From: Thuidium tamariscinum
Lineage: Eukaryota; Streptophyta; Bryopsida; Hypnales; Thuidiaceae
Assembly (NCBI GenBank): GCA_947034885.2
Contig: OX344751.2
Span: 40,577,082 to 40,641,081 of the forward strand
DNA: 64,000 nt
Direction of reading: 5' to 3'
Position 1 is the first letter of the stretch. Each line of letters opens with the position of its first letter. Shown here in pieces: positions 12,001 through 24,796 of the stretch. A model generated the notes under the pieces. The model saw only the letters and a program-made list of their open reading frames with translations, had not been told where the DNA came from and did not search any database. The position numbers and the translations under genes were made by a program.

Positions 12001-15000
12001 TCTCCATTAATCCCGAACATAATTGAAAATTGGAACTCTTATAAGAGAAGCACTCTTCAAATAACGATATGTGTCTAGAATTCAAACGATTGAGAACGCA
12101 CATAACACAGCATTCAAATTAAAAGATGTACATAGGCTCTCTGAGACATCATTCGTAGTTCATGAGAATATCGACCTTATAGAAAGAGATTGCAACAAAA
12201 TCGGCAGGGAAACGTGTCAGATCTGGAGGTGCAGTTCCACAACCCTTGGCAGCATCCAAAAGGACCATCCATCTCCCTCTGCAAGACAACCAATTCCATA
12301 ATTTGGACCAAATAATATTCGCAAGTGCAACAATCAGATTTCAAAAGCTAATCCCTCACAACAGTACAAATGACTTGCTGATACAACAGCGAAACTCTAT
12401 GAGTGCAAAAAAAAGATAAATTCTAGTTCATGATCAGAGACAAAGACACAAAACTGAAACACAAACAATATAGCCTGCGAACAATGTAAACACACTACAA
12501 TTCACAAGAAAACACAACCACAGAATTATTTCGAAACCCAATGAAGAAACACCCCCAAAAGTTTAAGGAATCACTACCTAGAAGAGCTGCTGCTCACATG
12601 TCTGCCCTCCTGAACATGCTTGACAAGGTTCAAGTCAAATTTTACTCCAGAGAAGTTACTCTCCAGGGGGAACGCAAATAGATTTAACGATTCTTCTGTT
12701 AATCACAATAGCAGAAAGAGACGTCAAGTTCCTCCATGCGTGGCAGAGATGGTCCAACTACGTGCTACATAATCAAAATACCATAATGAATCAATTCCCC
12801 TAAAAGGCCAAGCTTCACGGTCTTATTAAAATGAAAAAATTGACTAATCATATTCTTATAAACCAATTACTCAGATGGGACGAAATTTTATACCACCAGA
12901 AGCAATGACGAACATTTGCATGAGTAGACCAATAAATAAATATATTGCACAAAAGAAAGTCCCCAAATGACCTAGTCAAACTGCTTAAAAAACATGAGAC
13001 CCAATTCAGGCCAATAAAAATTAAAACGCCATAGTACTCAGAGTACCTGCAGGACAATTTCTTTGATGAATTGACCGTTGCTCCAAGGTCCTTGATGAAA
13101 AAGTAAAATCCACTTGTGAACCGGACGTTTTTTCTTGCACGTCCACCACAGTTACAGTCGCACCTTGATCGAGAGCATATTCTCGAATTCCAAGGACACT
13201 ATTATGATTCTCCAAGGTGTACCAATACTCACTCTCTGCGCTCCATGGGAAAGTCTCTCCAACAAGCTTCAAAGCTGATGTCGCACCCGAGGTGAAAACA
13301 CAAATGTACTCTCCAGGGGAAGCGTTACAGTATGTCAGAACCTGTTTCAGAATTCAGTAACTGTGCTGATCAGAAAAGCAACACAACTGGAAAAAACATC
13401 TGAAAATACTTTTTTAAATGCAAATGAATATGTCGCGACTGCACAAGACAACACTCTATTCATACAAAACAGAGGTACTTTGCTCAGTATGACTTTGCAC
13501 ACTTTAGAATTAAGCTTATGATCCAGCCACAATGTGCATGTCCCAGCTGAGACCCATTCCATTTCGATGGAGTTCCAAACTCAAACTTATCAGATCATAG
13601 TCTAGAAATAATGGAAGTCATATGGAAAGAAGCCATTGGGCTACCAATAAAGCTACTCAAACCTATGTTGTTGATAGAAAAACGCCCCCCAGTTCTCTTT
13701 AAAACCAGTAATTAAAAAACTGACCCATCAGTTGACAAATTGAAGTGACTCCAGACCCGATATCTTCTAGTCAGGGATTGACGGACCAGATTCAGAAAAA
13801 TAATCTAGAATTCAATCAAATTTGAGTAAAGAGTCGATCAAATGAATGACGCTGCTACGTGACATTGTATTAATTGTGATAAAGGTACTACTTGCTTGTG
13901 TCTATGTTCAAACATACTTGCTACGCACCAAGCACCTCCTTCAACCACTGTTCAGTACAGGAGTTCTAATTAGAAAAAAACTAAAACCCTAAACCCACAA
14001 ATGAAACTCTCCGATGGAAAATTGACCATACTTAAGGGTACAAAAAATCTGAAACCTGGTTCTCTCAAATGCAGCCAAAATGTGGCAGTTTCCGTTTCCT
14101 CAAGGTTTAAGCTTTTAAGAGAGTTCCACTGACCTGATGGCGCACGGACTCCACTGCGTCTGAGGATCGCATGCTGCTGTCACTTTGACTATCTACGCTT
14201 TTCCATTAAGGATTATGCACCATAAAAGTCTCCTTGAAATGCCCAAATCATCACCTCGCTTGCAGTAGTACTATAAAATCAACAGAAGAAATCTAATGTA
14301 GTCTAATTCATAAGGATTGGAATAAAACCCGATCCCACTAGTAATACTGGAGTTACACAAGAGCAGAAGAGGATACGAGGGTTCCCATAGAGGTTGGACG
14401 AAAAGTCTTGGAGTGCGGCCTTCAGTTGAGAATCTGCATGCAATGTAGCTCCCGCATGGTCCACGTAAACAGCCCCTGGAATTTTTGGCAACAACCCCAA
14501 CAAACAAAGCGCTCGTTAAATCAGCTCCAATCTTGACATTCCTCGAACTCAAAAGCCCTAAATCTCAAATTCAACTAATTCTGGACTATTTCGCTAAATT
14601 TAGAGCATTGATGAGCCGTCAGTCCTTGTTAAAATTGGGTCTTAATCATTACAATGGTCAATTGAAGAGTCAAATTCTATATTTCTGGTCTATTTCGACT
14701 GTTCTGAAAACAAAATATTCTTGAGTACCGGTAGTAGAAAGTAGAAACACGTCACCTCTTGATAACACTGCCAACTAAGTCCTTCAGAGCAATGTCGTGC
14801 CAAATTAATGCAAATCAAACAAAGTTTTCATTCGCTGGAATATCTCTCATTCAATTTGAGCTAAATTTTTGCAAATTTTGCAAAAAGTGTGCAAGCGATT
14901 CCAATTCATGCCAATTAGAGGGTTTTCTAAACCGTTATGGAGGATTCGGAACATTTCCGACTCATATTCATCGCTTCTAAACATTCTTATCAACAATTTA

Positions 15001-15418
15001 GAGCTGAGCAGCTCGACCGGCGACCTAATGCCTTCAATTTGACTTACATTCTTTCTAAACACTGATTTGGTCTAAAATTGCGTTACTAAGCATTGATTAA
15101 ACTGCGACACCAAACGTCGATTGAATAGCGAGGAACTGAATCAGACATACCATTCAACCGAGGAAATTCAGACGCGCGCAGCCTGTCAATGGGGTAGGCA
15201 GTGTGCGGGTAACCATAAAGTCCCCCAAAGGTCTCCAAAAACGCCCGTTTCTCCTCACTCACGACCTTGACCGGCTCCCCTCTCTTGCTCCCACGCAACC
15301 GTTGCTGCTGCCACACGGGGTCAGGGTTGAAGAGACTCAACGACACGGCCCAATTCAGAACCCGCAGCAGCAGCGTGTACAACTCGGAAGCTTTCGCCCG
15401 CCACGAAACCCCCCTCAT
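6055..15418 (-). CDS. MCSU: Molybdenum cofactor sulfurase (MCSU/ABA3 type), 20 exons, 948 aa
   Basis: Exons in transcript order: 15418-15151, 14475-14377, 14192-14134, 13341-13047, 12695-12578, 12278-12176, 11954-11909, 11736-11698, 11498-11342, 10991-10883, 10618-10493, 10157-10080, 9893-9792, 9610-9412, 9157-9002, 8685-8469, 8285-8038, 7359-7208, 6895-6788, 6222-6055. All junctions are GT-AG and in phase (2,847 nt). The enzyme adds the terminal sulfido ligand to the Mo cofactor of aldehyde oxidase and xanthine dehydrogenase; in plants this supports ABA synthesis and purine breakdown. The N-terminal NifS-like half shows YVDHAGAT (93-100), LLDAAKGCGTAPPDL and the PLP lysine of SFYKIFGYPTG (K314). 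GCFCNPGAC (cysteines 476, 478, 483) matches the cysteine cluster of ABA3. The C-terminal MOSC half starts near VVYPIKSCGG (631-640) and carries GGCNRCQM (860-867). It is longer than Arabidopsis ABA3 (about 820 aa). A stop codon sits just upstream of the chosen ATG. Confidence 0.96.
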
Positions 15419-16180
15419 TCCTCACCACCTCCAATTCAAAAAAGTTTCAAGCCCAGGGAACCCTACTCCAAATCTGCGCAATGAACTTACGAAGAGAGCT
15501 GAGTAAGCGAGAGGAGGGTCACATGGTTCCCAATCGACACTGACAGCAAAGCAAAGCGGAAATGGAGGGTGCAGACACGGGGTTTGTCACGATCTCCAAT
15601 CCCAAACGGATCTCAGAAACCAAACTTCAATTCCGACCACCACAATCCCGACCACGCAATTCGCCTCACGAAAGAGCGAGTGGAGATTTTGAGTAAAGGA
15701 TTCACAGTCGACCCTGACAGGAAATTCTACGAGAAATTGAGGGATCAGAGACAGAGTTTGAAATTGAGTAATGAGAGCGCAGTACGTGATAAGAGTTGGT
15801 TGAGACTGGATGAGGAGGAATGTTGGGGACGCTGATGAGGACAGACAGAGAAATGACGAGGACTGGAGGAGTCGGTCGGTTGCTCTCATCTACAGTGGAA
15901 TTGTTGCGGTGGATGTTTTTAGCTTTCGAGAATCGCGGCCAGAGCTGCGGCTTTCCAAGTGGAATCGCAGGAGGTGCGGCGAAGCCGTTGGTCAGTTGAA
16001 AACGTGAAGGCTACTGGGGAGTCGCGTCAATCGTGGTTGCTCCGTAGCTGTGGCAACTTTATCTTAAAAAAATTCCTTCAAACTTTTTCTTGGAGTTTAT
16101 CCTTTCTATGGAGCTTTTACTTTGAAGTTGCTGATTTGTCTCCTGTAGGACTAGACGGTCAAATTTCATACAACAAATAA
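15419..16180 (+). other. GC-richer patch; possible first exon or remnant of a divergent gene
   Basis: The patch is head-to-head with the sulfurase gene. An ATG at 15562 opens a 44-codon frame ending at TAA 15694-15696. A different + frame stays open to 15835 and includes LTKERVEILSKGFTVDPDRK and a charged continuation; a third runs to about 16007. Base composition and the charged, non-repetitive residues look more like coding DNA than the neighbouring AT-rich spacer does. The frame changes with no clear splice pair between the frames (a GTAAAG at 15692 could be a donor). This could be the start of a gene whose other exons were lost, a pseudogene, or simply the 5' leader of the sulfurase gene. 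I recognise no family. Confidence 0.3.
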
Positions 16181-17039
16181 ATGCAAACGTGTCATGAGCA
16201 TACACAATCTTTGTTTATTCATCTATCTAAATATTATAAATTCTTATGTTAATTTTCTTGTATTTTGTAAAAGATAGATTTTTTCAACAAATATCTCATA
16301 GTGTAGGGATTTTGAAGTAAACTAGTCCATGATAAACAAATTGTCCAATACAAACACCTAAAAAATCACGCATTAGACTCTTACGTTGACCCATTGCAAA
16401 ACTTTTCAAATAAATGAGATTAACACTTCATTAGGTTGTTCAATGGCTAAAATCAATGCTATCAGTGATAGTAATGAAATTATTAGTGATTGCTTTAGGT
16501 AGTAGGATGACCACTATAGGCACATTTTTTGGTGGTTTTAGAGTAGTCTAAAGACTCTTTCAGTTCAATCAAACAACACACTTCAAAAATTCACAACAAG
16601 TTCATACTTTGTCAAGAAAATAATATTTAGTTACTTTTTCCCTCCATTTTTGACATTTATCTATGTAAAGGAAAAAAATTAAATTTTTTTCAAGAATGTC
16701 TACAGGGCAAACTAGCCATTTTACTTGCTAGAGGATGGTTTACTTTAAATGTGTATCACCTCATGAACTAAAGTTCTCACATTCAAAAAGAGTCCTTAAT
16801 GAAATAAAACCTTTAAAAATCACTATAAGTAGAAGAATCCAAAGAAAAAAAAATTTATGAAACTTAGAAATATTCAACTAAGAGTTTTCATTTTTTATTG
16901 AAAATTTTATTGAAAATATTGGTTGGTATAGCAATTGATCTAATCATACAAATTGTATTTTAATACTTTTGTTTGAAAAGCCATCATTAAATTATTATTC
17001 TAAGTTTCAATTTATATGACATTTCTACAATCTTAGAGA

Positions 17040-17280
17040 TGTCAACTACCCCTTGGCCCTTAACTTCTTGACACCCTTTTGCATATTTTTATCTATATGT
17101 TTGTATAGAAATATCATTTATTGCAACTTCATGAAATTGGTTACATACTGAGGAAGGTTGTGTTTTTAAAGATTTGAATATTAAATTAATAATTGAGAAG
17201 TTAGTTCAACTAAATAGCATCTCCAAGTCCTCTCTTCATAGTCCAAAATATAAACATTGGAGTGCTTTAGGGAGCTTATA
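17040..17280. repeat. Dispersed repeat, copy 1 (pairs with 21890-22135)
   Basis: The segment matches 21890-22135 in the same order and orientation. Shared stretches include a run ending in ttgcacatttttgctta-like sequence, a tgagaagtta block, and the right end CATAGTCCAAAATATAAAC (compare CATCGTCCAGAATATGGAC). Divergence is high, so this is an old duplication or an old repeat. No coding capacity is visible. Confidence 0.5.
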
Positions 17281-18539
17281 TGATAATAAAGGGGGGATTT
17301 GACTTGATTCCAAAATTAGTGTTAGTTAAAAATTTATTGACCATAGGCCAAAAGAATGGAGGTTTTGCAAGAAAAAAACTTCTTTGAGAAAGATTGGATA
17401 CTTACATTTCTCGAAAATTGAACCTCACTAATAATGAATTTTATCATTATTACTCTGATTGATTTAAAATAGAATAGTGTTTTAGTTTTTATTAACTTTT
17501 TCCCAAGAGGTGGTATCAAGAGATAGAATTTAATATTGGGGTAAAGTAATGAAGAAGCAAGTTTATCTTTTTTTCAATTCCTAATGTATAATGATATATC
17601 ATGTTCATTATCAAACAAATTTGCTATCTAGGTACCTTCAAGAAATTACTTGTCAACTTATATATTTTTCAAACTTTGAGAGCTTTGAGATAAGACATTT
17701 GTAAGTAGAACAAAGACATTCCAACAAGAAATCCATAATTTTTTGTGACTTTTCAAAGTTTCTTGGGAAGAAATTGGTAAAAGTGTGGGTAGACCTATAA
17801 TAAACTACAGGTTGACATATCCCTTCCCCAAATATATTTTTAATGATGATACTAAGAGGTTGCTAAGATTGTGGTAATCGGTCGGTGACTAAAGCAAATA
17901 GGAGGTAGGTGGGTTGGATAACTTAGATGTCAAAATTGGATGAGTAACAACATTGGATTGTTCTACTTTAGTGCATGTGATACAAACTTATCAAGTTTAT
18001 ACATACTATGCCTTTGTTTACCACGTATATCATGTAAAACATTCAAAAGTTAGAGCCTTTGCAATTTGCCCACATAACTTACCCTAGTATATAGGCTAGC
18101 TTATCTCTTAGCCCATTGGGCAATTCTACACTTAATCCAATTAAAAAAGACAAAATGAGCTAAACCAATTGTCTTACCATCGTCAGCAAGCAAAAAAGGA
18201 AAATTCTAAGTTCCACCAATATTAGTGCCTCCTCATTGGTGGAGACTAGTCAATCTTGTGATAATCTAATATGAGTAGAATTCTTGTTGTATCTCATCCC
18301 ACTTTCTAAACCTATACAAAAGTGCAATTGCTATTTGCAATTATAGCAACTCCTATGAAGTTTTCTTATTGACTGATACATGTAAAGAAGCCTCAGCTAA
18401 AGGACAATCCACTCACATATGACATCTTATTGCCATTTTCAAATCAAAGACATTAGATGTTTTTCCAACCTATTATAAGATTGTTATGGAGTTATTTCTC
18501 AAGCTGTAAACCACCTTACTATTGGTCAAATTTTTAAAT

Positions 18540-18720
18540 GATTTTTTTATTTTTAAGACAAACAAACTACAATTAAAATAAAATCATTAAAAAATAAGGA
18601 AATAAATAAATAATAATTATAAATTATTTTACAATGAATTAAAAATGAATTAAAAAAACATTATATGACATAGCAGTTGCTCAACCAAGTCACATTTTTG
18701 ATGTGGTGGAGTTTCCAATC
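18540..18720. repeat. Degenerate relative of the TGACGTGGCA-core element
   Basis: An A/T-rich run is followed by TGACATAGCAGTTGCTCAAC at about 18666, which corresponds to TGACGTGGCAGTCGCTCGAC in the element at 20565-20907. The ends are too worn to place inverted termini. Confidence 0.4.
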
Positions 18721-20564
18721 AATTATAAATAAAGGATTTTTTCCACCATTAAATTTTTTTTCAAATCATGAAACTATCCTACATAGTTAAGGCCCTATAG
18801 TTTCCTAAAAATATTTTTTTTTAATTTAAAATAAATTAAGTAAATTTTGGATGCTATTATGTACTATCCGAGAACTCATACTCTTGTTCAAGCTTGAAAA
18901 AACATCTAATGTCAACAACTTCCATTGACATGACCTTCTTTAATGTTTGTTTTATAACATGCAATTGGAAATTGAGCTTCAAACATCAAATACACTATTG
19001 AATTCTACTAAAAAAAAGCCTTCTAAAACACAATTATTAAGTTTGATAAAAATTCTTGTAATTTGAACTAAAACAAAAAGTTTTGAAATTCTAAAAGTTG
19101 AAAATTTGGCAAAATGATCACTTTGTGAAAACAAAACCACTACATCCTAGCTTAAAAATATCCTAATGAAAGGAATTTTTTAATTGTTATTGTTAAAATA
19201 AGATTGCAAACTTCAAACATGAGATGGCTAGATTACTTCTAAATGCAATTGAATTCATGATTTCCATTATGAAAGACACTGTTTCAATCTCCAAACAATT
19301 TACATTCAATTTTTTGTTCATAAATTCAAAATAAAATATAATAACACGAATTTTGATGTGACTGGTTAAAATTATGATATTTTTAATTGTACTCAAAGAT
19401 AAAATAAAATTCTAATTAGAACTTTCAAGATATCTATTTAGTTGTAATAAGATCAAAATTTGAACATTTATATAGATAAAATATAGAAAATTTGTGTGTA
19501 CAATTTGAGTACATCTAAAATCTAAAATTGTAGTCAATCATATTGAATTTCAAATTTCAAATTTAATTTTTATATTCAAATATCTATTGATATATTTCTT
19601 TTCAAAATTGTATAATAGAAAATACAAATTTTTATTAACTAAATGATGATATTGTACACGAAAAGTCATTGATGGATGACTTTCAAGGTTTTTAGTAGAA
19701 ATGAAGAATGCACCTAAGTATTGGTCAAAAAAACACATCATTTTCAAGTGATTATTTTGGTTCAAATAGGTCTTGTACTCTTGTGTTTCAGAAATGAATT
19801 TCCAACTAAAAAAAAGACAAGTTCTAATTCTTTGCTATATGTCTTTATAATTTATGATATAAAAGTTTTAACAATCTCATGTAATTACATTCTTAATTTT
19901 GATGAAAATGCTTAAATATTTAAGGACTAGAAAGGGTAAAGCATTTTACATTCATTAAAATGGAAGTTATAAACAAATCAATAATGGCTCATCAAAATGT
20001 ATGTGCATTCATTCAACATCGTATAGTCATATTACATTGAAAATTTGGATGCCTTACAAAAAACAAGTGTTCACAATGACTTGTTTACAATGATTGTAAC
20101 TTAACAATGTGATTACAAAATGACTATTTTGTAATCATTGTGGACAAGAAATGACTTTTACAATCATTGTAGGCAAGTCATTTATACCCTCACTTTTTTG
20201 TAATGATGATTTATGAAAATTTCATCTTTTCAAAAATAGAAAGCATTTTGCAAGATATTCTATGATTTGGTTGAAAAAACTTCAATGTTGTGGAAAAGTG
20301 ATCACCAATGAAAAGATAAACTACACAAACAACAATTAGAATTTAAAGTGTTGAAACTGCACATTACAAGATAAGGATGGATCATAGTCATAGTTATAGT
20401 AGTACATGCATTAATGTCTTTTAAAAAAAGTTAATACATTTATTACAAAGATATAAATATGTCTACTCAAACTACCTCAATTGTTTTATTCCTACATCCT
20501 CCAACCAATACTTTGAATGATGAACAATTTCCTTTCATCAAATGTTGTATCCAAATACCTCTTC

Positions 20565-20907
20565 ACATAAGAGGATTTCTGGGCCCCCAAGAGACTGTTT
20601 CAGGGGTGTTCCCCGAAATTGTTCCCACTGCTGCAGACTAGCACCCTGCTGGTCTGAATTTTTGAATTTTGAAAAAAAAAAATTAAAATTTTTTTTTCCA
20701 AAAAACTTCAGAATGTATTAAATAGAAAAAAAAATGATTTAAAAAAAAAATATTTTAAAAAAAATATTTTAAAAATATTTAATATTTAATTAAAATTAAT
20801 AAAAAATTATTATTTTCTGACGTGGCAGTCGCTCGACCACATCAGCATCGCGTTCCCAACGTCTGGGAACTCGCAGTCTCTTACAGGAGCTGAAAATCCT
20901 CTTATGT
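20565..20907. mobile_element. Non-autonomous terminal-inverted-repeat element (about 343 bp)
   Basis: The left end ACATAAGAGGATTTCTGGGC and the reverse complement of the right end, ACATAAGAGGATTTTCAGCT, match, and both continue to AAGAGACTG, so the inverted ends are about 34 bp. The centre is a poly-A/T tract followed by TGACGTGGCAGTCGCTCGAC. There is no coding capacity. It shares the core with the element at 49662 and the relic at 18.6 kb. I could not fix the target duplication, so the superfamily is open (Mutator-like is one possibility). Confidence 0.65.
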
Positions 20908-20969
20908 TCATTCCAAGCAATTATGAGATATTTCAAAGATGACCTTTCTTATGCCTAATTTGATGAAAT

Positions 20970-21143
20970 CACTAGTAGAAAACACAGGAATTTTGATAGA
21001 ATTCTGTTGATTTGGTCGCGTTGTCTCAGTCATTGTTTTGTTGATTTCAATAGAAAATTCTGTTGAAATCAACAAAACAGTGACCGAGACAACGCGACCA
21101 AATCAACAGAATTCTGTCAAAGTTCCTGCATTTTCTACTAGTG
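20970..21143. mobile_element. Fold-back MITE with CACTA ends and a 3-bp target duplication
   Basis: The element begins CACTAGTAGAAAA and ends TTTTCTACTAGTG. It is flanked on both sides by AAT (20967-20969 and 21144-21146), the 3-bp duplication typical of CACTA (En/Spm) transposons. The two arms of about 85 bp are nearly perfect inverted copies with almost no loop, so a transcript would fold into one long hairpin. It has no coding capacity and must have been moved by a transposase supplied elsewhere. Confidence 0.85.
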
Positions 21144-21889
21144 AATTGAGAGAAATAATATGTTCCTATGAAGATATAATTAGAAACATACAAAAATCCC
21201 AGAAAAGACTCAAGCATTAAATGAATGTGTATTACGGAGTACTAGTTTAAATAAGAAATATAAATTATTCATGTTATTTCCAAACAAAAGTTATACTAGA
21301 GGGTCCCAAGGTTGTTGGCAATTTCCAAATGCTAAATGAACTTTCTACAAGAGATAGATGTTAAATGAAAATTTTATGCAAGAGGTTACACTTTAGAAGG
21401 AGTTCAAAACCACACTTACTAGGCCAAATTTAAAATGATACAATAAATTCTTGAAATACAAATCACTAATTGACAATACTTAAAGTATATATACTGGTAC
21501 AATCAACTCTAGTTATTACAACTGACAAAGTTATCATTATTTAACATATATCATTTTTTAGAACTTATTGGTACTTGAAAGAGGATGCCAATGCACTTTA
21601 GCATACATTATTTGAACACTATATGAATAAATTATGAATTTTCAAAGTATAGTATCTAGATGTACTAAAAATCAACACTAGACTCTCATAGACTTTCATT
21701 TTCTTGTACATCTTATCTAATCAATATCTAGGAAAATGTGACTCTTTTTGGTCCAAATGTACATGTATTTTGGACAATGTTGAGAGTGTTAATTGTGGGT
21801 GTACATACCTTAAAAAGCCAACAATTTGTGTTAGCTACAACAGGTATTCTCCATTGTCAAAGACAATTTTTATATTTATTTCTTAAGAT

Positions 21890-22135
21890 GCAAACAGGAA
21901 ACCAAGGACCCTAAAACATCTCCATCCTTTTTTGAATTTTTGCACATTTTTGCTTATAGATTTGTACATATATGGCATTTATCACAATTTAATGAATTTG
22001 GTCATTAAGGAAGATTGTCTTTTCTAGATTCAAGTGTTACATTTGATAAATGAGAAGTTAATTGGATGAAACAGTGCTTTGAAACCCTCTGCTCATCGTC
22101 CAGAATATGGACGTCGGAGCGCTTCAGGGTGAAGG
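21890..22135. repeat. Dispersed repeat, copy 2 (pairs with 17040-17280)
   Basis: This is the second copy of the segment described at 17040-17280. It abuts the 3' flank of the DUF3007 gene, and its last part is GC-richer. No open frame is shared by both copies. Confidence 0.5.
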
Positions 22136-22474
22136 ATCACCCTATTTGCGCATCCCTGGGGCTGTTATGGATGTGACTGACTTGCTTTTCCAATAAGTCT
22201 TTTTTCCTCTCCTTTTTCCTAAGCAGCTTACTTTATGACAAGCATGTTCTGTGCACCTGAAACTTCCAAAGCCCTCTGAATCATAGGGTTGGTACTCGTA
22301 AAACAATAAAGAAATTCAGCAAACCACATGTTACGAAAGAGTAAAAGAGCTCAAAACTCACATTTATGTAACATGAAAACGGTGTAATAACACAACATAT
22401 GAACAACCTCCGCCCCTACGACTACAACTTACGGAAGCGACATGACAGAATACTAAGAAATCAATGGAGAGAAG

Positions 22475-24796
22475 CTAAGACGAGTTCTTGTTCTCGCGAC
22501 GCTCTTGCAACCGAATCTTGTCCTCCTCTACTTGCGCAAGCATGGTTTCAAGCTCTGCCTCCGGCAATTCTTCCAAACGCTTCTGTAAAGCCCAACCAAT
22601 CAACCCCATGGTGATGACAACTTCAAAAACTGGGAGTAATTTCTCTTCATTAGGTACCCATTTCAACTCCCTCACATGGAAACGTTAAATCATCTACCAC
22701 ATCTAATTACAACTGGGGCTAGCTCACATAAGAAGAAAATTTCAGAATTGCGTTCCAAAACTCTAAACGGGCGCTAGTACTTTGAGAAGAGAAGAATCGT
22801 GTTGTTCTCAATTTGCTTACAAATCTACAAATTGCGGAGCAAAAATTGCGAGAATTACCAACCCTCATTATCCATCCCTATGCTAAAGACTCTAACATCA
22901 CGGTGGGCTCACACGTTGGGCATAACTTTACCTCCATAACTTTATTCTCGTAGTCCTTCAATTGTTTGGCATATGTCATATCCTTATTAGAAACTCGAAA
23001 CACGTAGCTTGAAATCCAACCAATTGTAAGCCCTGCCACCATTACTATTTGCACGACGTTGCCTGCTCTGAGCGAATCCACTCCAAACAACTGCATCCCA
23101 CGTGATGTCCCGATTCAGAAAATCACTCTCTTCACTTTGCAGATTTCATAAAGGTCGAATTCATGAACGAATCCATAGAGGTGTAAGCATGACTAGGCTA
23201 AAAGTCTAATGGTCACCGATCTTCGAATGGAAATGGCTTGCCTCCTGTCACATATATTGATCTAAAACCTTACCCTCTGAAACTGCGTAAAAATTAGTCA
23301 TTCATAGTGATAAAAATTTAATCTCGACAGAGAGTTGGCTCCTGCACACAAAGATCTCTCCACAGCTCCATTCATCTTCCAAAAATCACAGTCCTAATTC
23401 GGTTTAAATGCTTTAAGTGACGCAAATAGTATCCTCTACCTTAAATATTGTAAGCGTACAATCCCTTAACCCAACAGGATTTCTGAAGATCACATTTGCA
23501 TCCAAAAGTATCTCTGTGACAAGTAGAACGAAGAGAAAGAGAATAAGGACTTACCTCCAAGCCGTATTTAAGGCCAACACCAAAAACGGTAAGGCCGACT
23601 CCAATGAGTATCACATCCTTTCTTGTGTAACCAAATGGGATCTGTGCGATGCAAAATCAGAACGTCAGAATTCAGAGAGGAAGCCATAAAAAGCATAATG
23701 AGAAATCAACGCACTGTCACAAATCCAGCCTCCCTTTCAATGGAGAGCAATCTTTATGTGAGAGTGGTTGCACTACTTTCATCTGCGCCCACAAAACATT
23801 CTCCACAACAGAATTCCAGGATAACGATTGAGGCACAGAATCAAAGTTCGGAGGTGCAGAATTGGCATACAGTAGGTTAGAACCTGAAACATGAAGAAAC
23901 CTAGATTACATGCTACTACAAATGACTGGATGCAGGGCAGTTGTATTAAAGAGGACCAGAGGAAGAAACCTAGCATAACGTAGGTTCTTCCTCTAGGCCC
24001 TGAGCTTTGAAGACCCCCGCCAACGAAGATTCCTAATCCCAAGTCCGAAGCGCTATGCAAAAGCCCTCGTAAATCATAAACCCTATGGAGAAAAACGAGT
24101 AGGATTTGTAATAAGGCTGGAATGACTGCTAAGCTGTGCAGGCCATTCCACTTCAGATATAATCAGAAATTCAAAAAAAGTTCCCCTAGAAATGAATTTC
24201 ATTTAACTTTGGAAAGGATTTCTTCAGGTTCATTACCCCATTCGAACACCGGATCTGCACTACCCCAATCCCCTTAGAATCGCATACCCTAAACAAGCCT
24301 TAAACTTATCCCGCATGGCCAGGTGGAAACATTGATAGTTTCACACTTTTCAGTTCATGAAGTTCAAAAACTTCGTTAACCTAGGGTTTCAGTTCCATGG
24401 ACTTCATTAGACTCATTAAATGGACAAAGTGAAACCCAGAATCAATCTCCAAACATGATTCATAATGACAAATTTACAACGCAATTTGCAAATAATGGCT
24501 GGCTAGAAGGATTCGCAATCACCAACACGTACCTTTTCTGGCGTGACTTCATCCGACGACTCGCAAACAACAGCACCTCTACTCTGATGTCTTCTCCTTG
24601 GCGTCTGTCGCAATGTCAGCCGCAGTGAAGACCCGCCAAGAGAATGCGCACATGACAAGGGGGTTCCAGCTCTCCCAGTCGATGCTCTCCCCCTGGCAAA
24701 GACAGCGCCACTCGTAGATTCTAGACGATGTGGGGCAACTTGCGAAGCTGCAATTGAGGGAGACAGAGTGCAAGAGGCGACAGCAGCCATAGCCAT
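22475..24796 (-). CDS. Chloroplast DUF3007-family membrane protein, 4 exons, 205 aa
   Basis: Exons in transcript order: 24796-24533 (88 codons), 23641-23555, 23090-22932 and 22582-22475 (TAG). All introns are GT-AG and all are phase 0. Residues 1 to about 75 are rich in Ser, Ala and Arg with few acidic residues, as in a chloroplast transit peptide. The mature part has IPFGYTRKDVILIGVG and a first hydrophobic helix (about 97-117), then GVDSLRAGNVVQ and a second helix (about 128-148), then the charged coiled C-terminal KRLEELPEAELETML. This order is the DUF3007 signature shared by cyanobacteria and plastid-bearing eukaryotes. The function is not established; location in a plastid membrane is inferred. 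Intron 3 contains sequence related to intron 1 of the TauE/SafE gene at 58.97 kb. Confidence 0.93.

Larger units (their letters stand above)
16181..22474. other. AT-rich intergenic tract with degenerate repeats
   Basis: No open frame longer than about 70 codons and no domain-like translation is present. The tract contains the separately listed elements at 20565 and 20970, a pair of related segments near 17.04-17.28 and 21.89-22.14 kb, and clustered short inverted copies of a TTACAATGATTGT-like motif at 20.07-20.18 kb. The rest looks like old, decayed mobile DNA. Confidence 0.6.
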
